Of a stretch of DNA of 48,042 nt, positions 26,763-34,125 are shown piece by piece. Source of the stretch: Prevotella sp. Its GTDB lineage: Bacteria; Bacteroidota; Bacteroidia; Bacteroidales; Bacteroidaceae. The notes beneath the pieces were generated by a model. It was not told the origin of the DNA, did not search any database, and was given only the letters and a program-made list of their open reading frames with translations. The DNA lies in assembly GCA_024695815.1 (NCBI GenBank), contig JAILHK010000036.1, forward strand, positions 1 to 48,042, in the 5' to 3' direction. A program made the translations under genes and the position numbers. Each line of letters starts with the position of its first letter. Position 1 is the first letter of the stretch.

Positions 26763-28286
26763 TTATCGCATAATCTTTCTTACTGCTCCATTGGCATAGC
26801 GCACAATGGCGATATTGCCAAGGGTGTAGAGAATGGTGTAGGTGCCCTTTGGCGCAGACGAGGCTGGCGTGGTGATGGCGCTGGGCGCATCACGCTTCAT
26901 AAAGCTGAAGCTGGCCAGCCCGTCGGTCACCGCCATATTGTAGATGGGCTTCGACATCAGTTTCTGACCTCCAATACAAGGATTGATGGTCACCGAGGCC
27001 GGTGCGCTGCTGTTGGTCAGCGAGTCGTTCTCCAGATAGGGATAGCCCCAATAAGCAGTAGCTCTAGGCGACAGGTAGGTTGGTGGTGCAGGCACCGTGT
27101 TATTGGCAGCGATGATATAGAGATTCTTCTTGGCATTTCTTCCAGAAGGCACGTTAGGCACCGTATACCGTTTCCACTCCGGATCATAGTTCACATGGAA
27201 GATAATGATGCCACTGCCCGGCAACGGCTCGTCCCACGACACCTGCTGGCGGTTCTCCACCACGTAGTATTCATCGCGATAGGAATCGTTGCGGATGATG
27301 TAAGCCTCAGGATGCGTGGCCAGCGGGTTCATCCCCGTGATGCTGACAGGCTCTGTCAGTTCGGTAGGTGTGATCCATCCCATCTCCATGCGTTCAAATC
27401 CCGAATAGCCACAGGGGCGGAAGCCACCTTCGTTATAATTGCCAGAATCCATCAGGTCCCATTTATCAAGAAAAGAATAAGACCCATAATAAATATCGGG
27501 CAGTCCCAGACAGTGGCTGAACTCATGACAGATGGTACCAAAGACGCCATAGGTATTTTCTCTCGTCAGCTCCTGCACGCAGCAGTAGCTATCCACCACG
27601 CGCTGTGTGTTGCCCGAGCCCACCACAATAGACTGACAGTCTTCATGCTCGCTGAGCCAACCTTGGTGCGGCCATATCGTGTTGCTGCCACCGCCATCGT
27701 TCATGCCCTTGCCGGCATAGACAATGAGCAGTTGGTTCACCTCACCATCGTTGTTCCAGTCGTAGCGCGACCAGTCTATCTGGCGCTGTTCCAGAAACTT
27801 CACCACATCTTGCACCAGGTATTTCGAGTTTTCGTCATCAAGCTCCGTGCTTTTGTATTTGCTACACGAGTCACTCACCTCCACATAGTGCAAGTCAAAC
27901 TGCAGGTTCAGCTTGCCATAGCTCTGGTCACTGAAATAGTCGTGTACCGACCCGTAGAACGGTGCTTCGTCGAAGTGCTCCTCGTTGAATATGCGGTTCC
28001 ATGTTCTCAGCGTCCTTATCTCCGTGGTCTGCGCATCTTCCTCGGCGTTCTCCTTGCTGAAGCCCCGGTCGGGAAAAGACACCAGCGCCACCAGCTGACG
28101 CCGGTCGCCAATGTATTGCACGGCCGTGGCAGAGTCGGTTGCCGCCGCCCTATGGCGCACCCTTGTCTGTGCTGTATTGAGCCCCGTACGACACATACGT
28201 CGCTGCAGAGGCTGATTGTCCTCTGCCATCATCACGCCCGAGAAGAGCGTCACTGATAGTAATAATAGAATTCGTCGTAGTCTCAT
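26763..28286 (-). CDS. M6-like secreted zinc metalloprotease with T9SS-like tail
   Basis: Secreted protease of 507 residues. A signal peptide ends at MMAE. Residues about 60-340 form the catalytic part, with the zinc motif HEFSHCLGLPD (HExxHxxGxxD) near residue 250 and a downstream Met turn WDLMDSGNYN; the segment QLVALVSFPD near residue 65 is typical of the M6/immune-inhibitor-A-like domain. The C-terminal region has beta strands and ends TYTILYTLGNIAIVRYANG then AVRKIMR, like a type A T9SS sorting tail, so it is expected on the surface or released. It lies 18 bases downstream of the EamA transporter and may share its transcript. The substrate is unknown. Confidence 0.88.
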   Translation of the reverse strand: MRLRRILLLLSVTLFSGVMMAEDNQPLQRRMCRTGLNTAQTRVRHRAAATDSATAVQYIGDRRQLVALVSFPDRGFSKENAEEDAQTTEIRTLRTWNRIFNEEHFDEAPFYGSVHDYFSDQSYGKLNLQFDLHYVEVSDSCSKYKSTELDDENSKYLVQDVVKFLEQRQIDWSRYDWNNDGEVNQLLIVYAGKGMNDGGGSNTIWPHQGWLSEHEDCQSIVVGSGNTQRVVDSYCCVQELTRENTYGVFGTICHEFSHCLGLPDIYYGSYSFLDKWDLMDSGNYNEGGFRPCGYSGFERMEMGWITPTELTEPVSITGMNPLATHPEAYIIRNDSYRDEYYVVENRQQVSWDEPLPGSGIIIFHVNYDPEWKRYTVPNVPSGRNAKKNLYIIAANNTVPAPPTYLSPRATAYWGYPYLENDSLTNSSAPASVTINPCIGGQKLMSKPIYNMAVTDGLASFSFMKRDAPSAITTPASSAPKGTYTILYTLGNIAIVRYANGAVRKIMR

Positions 28287-28304
28287 TATGACAGTAGTTA
28301 TGAT

Positions 28305-29177
28305 TTATTTTGAAGTCAGCGCCCGCCTGCTTTGCAACAGCACGCTGAGCAGTATTAATGCGATGCCGATATAGAACGAGAAGTTGATCTCGCGCCCCTC
28401 GCCAAAGATGAAGAAAGCCAGAAGTATCGTATAGCAGGGCTCCAAGTTATAGGTCAGGTTCACCGTGAAGGCCGACAGGCGCTTCAGTGCTTGAATCTGC
28501 AACAGATACATACCCACCGTGCAGAACAACGCATGACAGAGCATGAACCACAGGTTATGTCCTTCGGGCAGCAGCACCACCGGCTGCTGACTGGGGAAGA
28601 ACACCAAATAGACCGGTATGATGGCCGATACCAGCACCAGCCCGCCCGACATCTGATACATCAGCACCGTTCTGCTGCGCACGCCCACGCTCACCTTCTT
28701 ATTACAGATGGCATAGAGCGCACATACAGCCGACGAGGCCACACCTATACTGATGCCATAGCGATAGCGGGCGTCGAGCGAGAAGATACACAGCACGCCT
28801 GCCACGGTGATGAGCGAGAACAACAGCTCGGTCCACGACAGTCGGCGGTGATACATCAGCGGTTCAAACAGTGCCGTGAAGAAGCCTATCAGCGAGAAGC
28901 AGATCACACCGATGGACACGTTCGAGGCCTTGATGCTGCCATAAAACAACATCCAGTGCAGTCCCAGCAGGGCGCCGCACCCGCACAGTTGCAAGAACTT
29001 GCGCCAACCCACACGGGGCAGACCGGTGAAGACGAGCAGTATCAGGCTGGTGAACAGCATGCGATACCAGACGATGTCCACCTCGTTCAGCGTGATCAGT
29101 CGCCCAAACAGCCCCGTAAAACCAGCCAGCAGCACGCTCAGGTGCAACTGCACAAAACCTTGTCGCGTCTCATTCAT
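28305..29177 (-). CDS. EamA-family (DMT superfamily) transporter
   Basis: Inner-membrane protein of 290 residues with ten predicted membrane helices in two EamA halves (about 8-140 and 150-285). There are short polar loops and a Lys/Arg-rich C-terminus. Members export small metabolites such as amino acids or purines; nothing here narrows the substrate. The start ATG lies only four bases after a -7 promoter box (29182-29189), so the message is probably leaderless. The preceding gene ends 80 bases upstream and the metalloprotease starts 18 bases downstream. Confidence 0.88.
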   Translation of the reverse strand: MNETRQGFVQLHLSVLLAGFTGLFGRLITLNEVDIVWYRMLFTSLILLVFTGLPRVGWRKFLQLCGCGALLGLHWMLFYGSIKASNVSIGVICFSLIGFFTALFEPLMYHRRLSWTELLFSLITVAGVLCIFSLDARYRYGISIGVASSAVCALYAICNKKVSVGVRSRTVLMYQMSGGLVLVSAIIPVYLVFFPSQQPVVLLPEGHNLWFMLCHALFCTVGMYLLQIQALKRLSAFTVNLTYNLEPCYTILLAFFIFGEGREINFSFYIGIALILLSVLLQSRRALTSK

Positions 29178-29181
29178 AGTG

Positions 29182-29189
29182 CAAAGTTA
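29182..29189 (-). promoter_or_regulatory. -7 box directly abutting the EamA start
   Basis: On the minus strand TAACTTTG matches TAnnTTTG. Four bases separate it from the ATG at 29177, so transcription would start at or within the start codon. No clear -33 motif. Confidence 0.5.
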
Positions 29190-29257
29190 CACTTTTTATC
29201 AGAAAAAGAATGCTTTGCTCACAGAAAAGCTACACTTTGCGCCAAGAAAAGTGCCTA

Positions 29258-30700
29258 TCAGTCTTTCTTTGGGATGCGCTTTGAGAGTCCGATGGCACCT
29301 GTAGGACACACTAGTCGGCAGAGGTGACAGCCCACGCACTTTGTACCTACGATATGCGGCTGGCGCGTGGACCTGTCGAACGTGATTGCCTGATGGCCGC
29401 CATCGCTGCACGACAGCTGACAGCGCCCGCAACCGATGCAGCGCTCGCGGTCTATCTTGGGAAACACCACCGTGTCGCGGTCCATGTCGGAAGGCTTCAC
29501 CACGCTGCCCAGCAACTCGCCCACACAGTCGGCCAGTCGTGCCACGCCGCGGCGCGCCATCTCGTGCTGCATGCCCAGCACCAGGTCGTCGATGATGCGG
29601 TAGCCATATTCCATCACGGCTGTACATACCTGCACGTTGGTGCATCCCAGCTGTATGTATTCCAACGCGTCGCGCCAGGTCTCGATGCCACCAATGCCAC
29701 TATACTCCACACCCTTGATGATGGGGTTCGAAGCCATGTCGGCAATAAAGCGCAGGGCAATGGGCTTCACGGCCCGTCCTGAATAGCCCGAGATGGCATA
29801 CTTATCGCTGACCTTCACCTCCCGACTGAGCGTGATGCTCTTGATGGTGTTGATGGCCGAGATAGCATTAGCCCCGGCAAAGTAGGCGCCCATGGCGGGC
29901 TCGTTGATATTGGTGATGTTAGGTGTCATCTTCGGGATGGCAGGAATCTTCACTGTTCGCTTCACATAAGCCGTGTAGAAAGTCACCAGCTCGGTATTCT
30001 GCCCCACGTCGCTGCCCATGCCCGCCAGTCGCATCTGCGGACATGAGAAGTTCAGTTCCACAGCATCTACGCCAGCCTCCTCGGCCATGTGTGCCAGTTC
30101 TATCCATTCCTCTTCAGTCTGTCCCATAATCGAGGCCACAATCATCTTCGTGGGATATTGCTGCTTCAGGCGGTGCAGGATGTCGAAGTCCATGTCCACG
30201 GGGTTCTCGCTGAGCTGCTCCATGTTGCGGAAGCCCGCAAAAGGTTTGCCCACGGCATCGAAGCGAGGCGACACCTCCCTAATCTCCTGCATACAGATGG
30301 TCTTATAGAACACGCCCGCCCACCCTGCTTCCAGGGCGCGCGCCACCATCTCGTAGTTGGTACACACGGCCGACGAGGCCAGGAAGAAGGGGTTCTCGCA
30401 GTGGAAACCGCAGAAGTCTATCTCGAGCGACGGCAGTGCTGCTTTTGCCGGCTGTGGCACGGCAGCCAACAGCCCTCGGATGCGTATCGGACGGTCGTAG
30501 TGGATACAGGCCTGTTCGGCGCGCTCCAGGTCGGCCTCGCTGCATGCAGCCACCCATTGGCCGGCAATATCGGCATTGTCAAAACGTATGGCACGGATGG
30601 CCCTGGCGGGGTCGCCCGTACCGCAAGCCTGCATACATGGTGCGTCCTGACAGAACAGACAGCGTGCGGCTTCTTCTCGGATGTTCATTTGTCGTTTCAT
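29258..30700 (-). CDS. preA: PreA-like dihydropyrimidine dehydrogenase subunit with extra N-terminal Fe-S segment
   Basis: Predicted NAD-dependent dihydropyrimidine dehydrogenase subunit (uracil/thymine reduction), 480 residues. The centre (about 85-400) is a dihydroorotate-dehydrogenase-like FMN barrel with PFFLASSAVCTNYEMVARA, MGQTEEEWIELA and ELNFSCPQ. The C-terminus has two 4Fe-4S motifs: CIGCGRCQLSC and CVGCHLCRLVCP. Unusually, residues 14-26 carry CLFCQDAPCMQAC and residues to about 75 resemble the Fe-S entry domain normally found in the PreT/GltD-type partner (QACIHYDRPIRI). No PreT gene is nearby. Cytoplasmic. It is divergent from pgeF with a shared 109-base regulatory gap. Confidence 0.85.
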   Translation of the reverse strand: MKRQMNIREEAARCLFCQDAPCMQACGTGDPARAIRAIRFDNADIAGQWVAACSEADLERAEQACIHYDRPIRIRGLLAAVPQPAKAALPSLEIDFCGFHCENPFFLASSAVCTNYEMVARALEAGWAGVFYKTICMQEIREVSPRFDAVGKPFAGFRNMEQLSENPVDMDFDILHRLKQQYPTKMIVASIMGQTEEEWIELAHMAEEAGVDAVELNFSCPQMRLAGMGSDVGQNTELVTFYTAYVKRTVKIPAIPKMTPNITNINEPAMGAYFAGANAISAINTIKSITLSREVKVSDKYAISGYSGRAVKPIALRFIADMASNPIIKGVEYSGIGGIETWRDALEYIQLGCTNVQVCTAVMEYGYRIIDDLVLGMQHEMARRGVARLADCVGELLGSVVKPSDMDRDTVVFPKIDRERCIGCGRCQLSCSDGGHQAITFDRSTRQPHIVGTKCVGCHLCRLVCPTGAIGLSKRIPKKD

Positions 30701-30728
30701 GATTCACTTAGGTTTTTAGTTAATGTTG

Positions 30729-30759
30729 CAAAGATTAATGTTTTTCTGTTTACCTCCAA
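30729..30759 (-). promoter_or_regulatory. Promoter of the preA-like gene
   Basis: On the minus strand TTG (30757-30759) is followed after 19 bases by TAATCTTTG (30729-30737), one base longer than the canonical TAnnTTTG. The leader would be about 25 bases. Confidence 0.45.
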
Positions 30760-30780
30760 CATTTTTCATTAAAAAAAAGT

Positions 30781-30788
30781 TATCTTTG
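30781..30788 (+). promoter_or_regulatory. -7 box of pgeF
   Basis: TATCTTTG matches TAnnTTTG and lies 21 bases before the ATG at 30810. A T-rich stretch, TTTTTC, at 30761-30766 occupies the -33 position. The in-frame upstream extension of the ORF would run through this promoter, which supports the later start. Confidence 0.6.
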
Positions 30789-30809
30789 CAACTCAATTAC
30801 CGCAAGCAA

Positions 30810-31622
30810 ATGAAAAAGCCAATACTGAATCACTACCAGATGGGCGAAGGGGTCACAGCCTTCAGTACCACACGTCAAGGGGGCTATAGCACAGACAACT
30901 ATAGCGCATTCAACATCAACCGCTACTGCGGCGACAGCGAGGAAGCCATCAGGCAGAACCGCGAGGCACTGTGCCAACTGCTGGACATCAACGATGCCCA
31001 CCTGCTGATGCCTCATCAGGTGCACCTCACAGAGATTGCCGTGGTGGGCGATGATCTAAGTATTGATTTAGAGGGCTACGATGCTTTGATGACCAACGTG
31101 GCGGGGGTGTGCATCGGTGTGAGCACGGCCGACTGTATTCCCGTGCTGCTCTACGACCCTCGTCAGCGGGCTGTCTGCGCCATTCATGCGGGATGGCGCG
31201 GCACGGTGAAGCGAATCACCGAGAAGGCTGTGGCACGCATGACGGCCGTCTATGGCACACGTCCCGAGGATATCGTGGCACAGATAGGTCCGGGCATTCA
31301 CATAGACAACTTTGAGGTGGGCGACGAAGTTTATGATGCCTTTGCTCAAGAGGGATTCAACATGCCCGCCATCAGCAGAAAATATCCAGTAAAAGATTCT
31401 TCATTTAAAAAAGATTCTTCATTCTTCATTCCTCATTCTTCATTTCATAAGTGGCACATCGACCTGCCGCAGTGCAACCGCCTGCAACTCGTAGCTGCCG
31501 GCGTACTGCCACAACAGATAGCCGTATCGCCCATCTGTACGTTCGAGCAGAGCGATACCTACTTCTCTGCTCGCCGACTGGGCATCCATTCTGGCCGCAT
31601 CTTCACGGCCATCATGCTTTAG
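30810..31622 (+). CDS. pgeF: Peptidoglycan editing factor PgeF (YfiH/laccase-domain)
   Basis: YfiH-family protein of 270 residues. In other bacteria PgeF corrects peptidoglycan composition, acting on UDP-MurNAc-L-Ser, and it shows multicopper-oxidase or nucleoside activities in vitro. The metal-site motifs are intact: GVSTADCIPVLLYDP with Cys near residue 107, CAIHAGWRGTVKRI with His near 124, and GPGIHIDNFEVGDEV. Between the helix AISRKYP and the strand KWHIDLPQ, residues about 193-210 are a Ser/Phe/Lys-rich low-complexity stretch encoded by a TTCATTC-type DNA repeat, not expected in the family. It ends one base from the stop of the convergent transporter gene. Start chosen after the -7 box. 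Confidence 0.9.
   Translation: MKKPILNHYQMGEGVTAFSTTRQGGYSTDNYSAFNINRYCGDSEEAIRQNREALCQLLDINDAHLLMPHQVHLTEIAVVGDDLSIDLEGYDALMTNVAGVCIGVSTADCIPVLLYDPRQRAVCAIHAGWRGTVKRITEKAVARMTAVYGTRPEDIVAQIGPGIHIDNFEVGDEVYDAFAQEGFNMPAISRKYPVKDSSFKKDSSFFIPHSSFHKWHIDLPQCNRLQLVAAGVLPQQIAVSPICTFEQSDTYFSARRLGIHSGRIFTAIML
31388..31447 (+). repeat. TTCATTCTTCATT simple repeat inside pgeF
   Basis: The sequence alternates GATTCTTCATT and TTCATTCCTCATT units for about 60 bases. It stays in frame and codes for repeated DSSF/HSSF peptides. Similar ATTCTTCATT strings usually occur between genes in this group, so it may be an insertion that kept the frame. Confidence 0.6.
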
Positions 31623-31623
31623 C

Positions 31624-32544
31624 CTAGCCCAGGAAGAACAGGCTGACGCCTACTACCGAAATGAAGGCACCCAGCACGGCACGCCACGTGATACGCTCGT
31701 GGAACAACCAGCGCGAGGGCAACAGAATGATGATGGGGGTGGTGGCCATCAGCGTAGAGGCAATGCCGGCAGCGGTGTACTGCACTGCCATCAGTGAGAA
31801 GCCTACACCGATGAAGGGACCAAAGAGCGTGGTGGCCATCGCAATGGCAATGCCCTTGCGGTCGCGCACCGACTCACGGAAATGCTTGGTTTCACCGCGC
31901 AAGTACAGCAGCACGCTGAAACCTATGATGCCCGCTATGCAACGATAGAAGTTGGCACTAAAAGGCACCAACCACTCGGGCATGCTGGGATCCATCTGAT
32001 AATGATCCATACCTATTTTGCTCAGCACCAGTCCGATGCCCTGACACATGGCGGCGCCAACGGCAAAGAGCACACCGTTCAGGGGCAGCTTCAGCGAAAA
32101 GCGGTGATGCTCGCCGCGACCCAGCACCGAGGTGCCTATACCTACCAGCGTGACCAGCATGGCAACGATGCTCATCAGCGTCATCTTCTGACCCAGCGTG
32201 ACCCACGCCATCAGGGCTGCCGACACCGGCGCCAGCGTCATGAACAGCTGACCAAAGCGCGAACCGATGATGATGTAGCACTGAAACAGACAGAAGTCGC
32301 CTATCACATAGCCCACTAGGCCAGACAACAGCATCCAGCCGGCAGCCTCAGCACTGGCACCAGAAGGTGTCACACTGCCCGTGCTGACATAGAACAGCAC
32401 CAACGAGAACAGCAGCGCCATAGCCATGCGCATCACGTTCAGCGTCAGGTTGCCCAATCGTTTAGAACCAAACTCACTCAGTAGTGCTGTAGCCGTCCAT
32501 GAGAATGCTACACCGATAGAAATCAATTCGCCTATATAAGCCAT
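31624..32544 (-). CDS. EamA-family (DMT superfamily) transporter
   Basis: Inner-membrane protein of 306 residues with ten predicted helices in two EamA repeats. A loop of about 30 residues lies between the halves (GRGEHHRFSLKLP), and a second hydrophilic part (KIGMDHYQMDPSMPEWLVP) is longer than usual. The substrate is unknown. It is not closely similar to the other EamA transporter at 28305-29177. The gene is convergent with pgeF; the two stop codons are separated by one base, so neither has an obvious terminator of its own and the two messages may overlap. Confidence 0.88.
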   Translation of the reverse strand: MAYIGELISIGVAFSWTATALLSEFGSKRLGNLTLNVMRMAMALLFSLVLFYVSTGSVTPSGASAEAAGWMLLSGLVGYVIGDFCLFQCYIIIGSRFGQLFMTLAPVSAALMAWVTLGQKMTLMSIVAMLVTLVGIGTSVLGRGEHHRFSLKLPLNGVLFAVGAAMCQGIGLVLSKIGMDHYQMDPSMPEWLVPFSANFYRCIAGIIGFSVLLYLRGETKHFRESVRDRKGIAIAMATTLFGPFIGVGFSLMAVQYTAAGIASTLMATTPIIILLPSRWLFHERITWRAVLGAFISVVGVSLFFLG

Positions 32545-32621
32545 TGTTATCCCTTGATTGTTTTTGTTTATGGGTTACAAAGAAATGCTACACAACCTGT
32601 GCCTCACCTCTTTTTCGAGCG

Positions 32622-32629
32622 CAAAATTA
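32622..32629 (-). promoter_or_regulatory. Possible -7 box of the EamA transporter
   Basis: On the minus strand TAATTTTG matches TAnnTTTG, about 77 bases before the ATG at 32544. No -33 motif. It lies in the divergent gap shared with the DUF389 gene. Confidence 0.35.
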
Positions 32630-32672
32630 CGAATATTTTCTGAATAAAAAGTATATATATAAGAAAAAGTTG

Positions 32673-32680
32673 TATCTTTG
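32673..32680 (+). promoter_or_regulatory. -7 box of the DUF389 gene
   Basis: TATCTTTG matches TAnnTTTG and ends 26 bases before the ATG at 32707. The upstream stretch is A/T-rich and lacks a clear -33 TTTG. Confidence 0.55.
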
Positions 32681-32706
32681 CAACCAAACTTAAAACTTCT
32701 ATCGAC

Positions 32707-34053
32707 ATGGATATCAATGACATGATTAGTAAGGCCAAGGTTTATTTCAACCTGATGCCCGACAAGGACGACGAACAAGGTATCATCGATCAAATCAGCA
32801 GCGGCGTGTCGTTTCGCGGCGCCAACCTGTGGGTGCTCATCTTTGCCATCTTCATCGCCTCACTAGGACTCAACGTCAACTCTACGGCTGTCATCATCGG
32901 CGCCATGCTCATCTCGCCACTCATGGGACCCATCATCGGCATGGGACTGGCCGTGGGCATCAACGATGTGGAACTGCTCAAGCGAGCTGCCAAGAACTTC
33001 AGCGTGGCCACAGGCATCAGTGTGCTCACAGCCACCGTCTATTTCATCATCACACCACTGGGCGACGCCCAGTCAGAGCTGTTGGCACGCACCTCGCCTA
33101 CGCTCTACGATGTGCTCATCGCCTTCTGTGGCGGTGCCGCAGGCATCATCGCGCTCTGCACGCGCGGCAAGGGCAACGTCATCCCCGGCGTGGCCATCGC
33201 CACCGCCCTGATGCCCCCACTCTGCACGGCGGGCTACGGACTGGCCACGGGCCACATCCTTTACTTCCTGGGAGCCTTCTACCTGTTTTTCATCAACACC
33301 GTGTTCATCGCGCTGGCCACCTACTGCGGTGTGCGCCTGATGCATTTCCAGCGCCATGAGTTTGCCTCTGCCGACCTGGCCATCAAGGCGCGGCGCCTCA
33401 TCATGGGCATCATCGTGCTGACGATGTTGCCTGCCACGGTGGTCACCGTGTTCATCGTGCGTCGCAGCATCTTCGAGAACAACGTGCGTAAGTTTGTCAA
33501 GACCGAGCTGACGCAGCCGGGCACACAGATCATCTCGTCTGATGTTGAGAAAGACAGCATGCAACTGCGCATCGTGGCGGTGGGTCGCGAGATTACCGAT
33601 GTCATGCAGGCCAGTGCTGAGCGCCACATGGAGCTCTACGGCATGAAGGGCTATCAGCTGCGCATCATTCAGGGCGTACAGACCGACAGCATCCTGACGC
33701 TGAACAGCCGTCTGTCGAGCATCAATACCACGCGTGAGGCCGACCGTCAGCAACTGCTGGAGCTATCGGCCAAGAACACCACGCTGACCAACCGGTTAGA
33801 GGGTTACACACGCTATGAGAGCATGTCGGCGGCACTGCGTCCCGAACTGAAAGTGCTGTTTCCGCAGGTCACCGCCATCGGCTTGGCGCCCATGACCGAG
33901 TCGGTAGCCGACAGCACCCGTCAGGCGCACTTCGTCATGGCACTGGTCACCACGCCCGCCAATCATCGTTTGTCTGGCAGCGAGCGCCAGATGCTGCACG
34001 ACTGGCTGCAAGCCCGCATCATTGCCGACAGCATCCTCGTGGTTGAGAAGTGA
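32707..34053 (+). CDS. DUF389 family membrane protein
   Basis: Inner-membrane protein of 448 residues. After about 35 cytoplasmic residues the DUF389 domain (about 35-250) contributes some six helices, with the typical SLGLNVNSTAVIIGAMLISP and PLMGPIIGMGLAVGI segments and the Gly/Pro-rich NVIPGVAIATALMPPLCTAG. The remaining 190 residues are a soluble domain with a coiled-coil middle (TREADRQQLLELSAKNTTL). The biochemical role of the family is not established. The gene is monocistronic, divergent from the EamA gene and convergent with the DUF3857 pair; GC-rich codon use sets it apart slightly from the AT-rich region to the right. Confidence 0.88.
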   Translation: MDINDMISKAKVYFNLMPDKDDEQGIIDQISSGVSFRGANLWVLIFAIFIASLGLNVNSTAVIIGAMLISPLMGPIIGMGLAVGINDVELLKRAAKNFSVATGISVLTATVYFIITPLGDAQSELLARTSPTLYDVLIAFCGGAAGIIALCTRGKGNVIPGVAIATALMPPLCTAGYGLATGHILYFLGAFYLFFINTVFIALATYCGVRLMHFQRHEFASADLAIKARRLIMGIIVLTMLPATVVTVFIVRRSIFENNVRKFVKTELTQPGTQIISSDVEKDSMQLRIVAVGREITDVMQASAERHMELYGMKGYQLRIIQGVQTDSILTLNSRLSSINTTREADRQQLLELSAKNTTLTNRLEGYTRYESMSAALRPELKVLFPQVTAIGLAPMTESVADSTRQAHFVMALVTTPANHRLSGSERQMLHDWLQARIIADSILVVEK

Positions 34054-34125
34054 ATGTTCGCCATTCAGACTCCACGCATCAAAAAAGAGTAGATGCTGTG
34101 CCAAGGAACAAGTGCCTGACACATC

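Noticed and set aside
26634..28256. 540-codon plus-strand ORF opposite the metalloprotease
   Set aside because: The minus-strand frame has a signal peptide and zinc motif; the plus frame is compositionally odd and His/Arg-rich, typical of a shadow.
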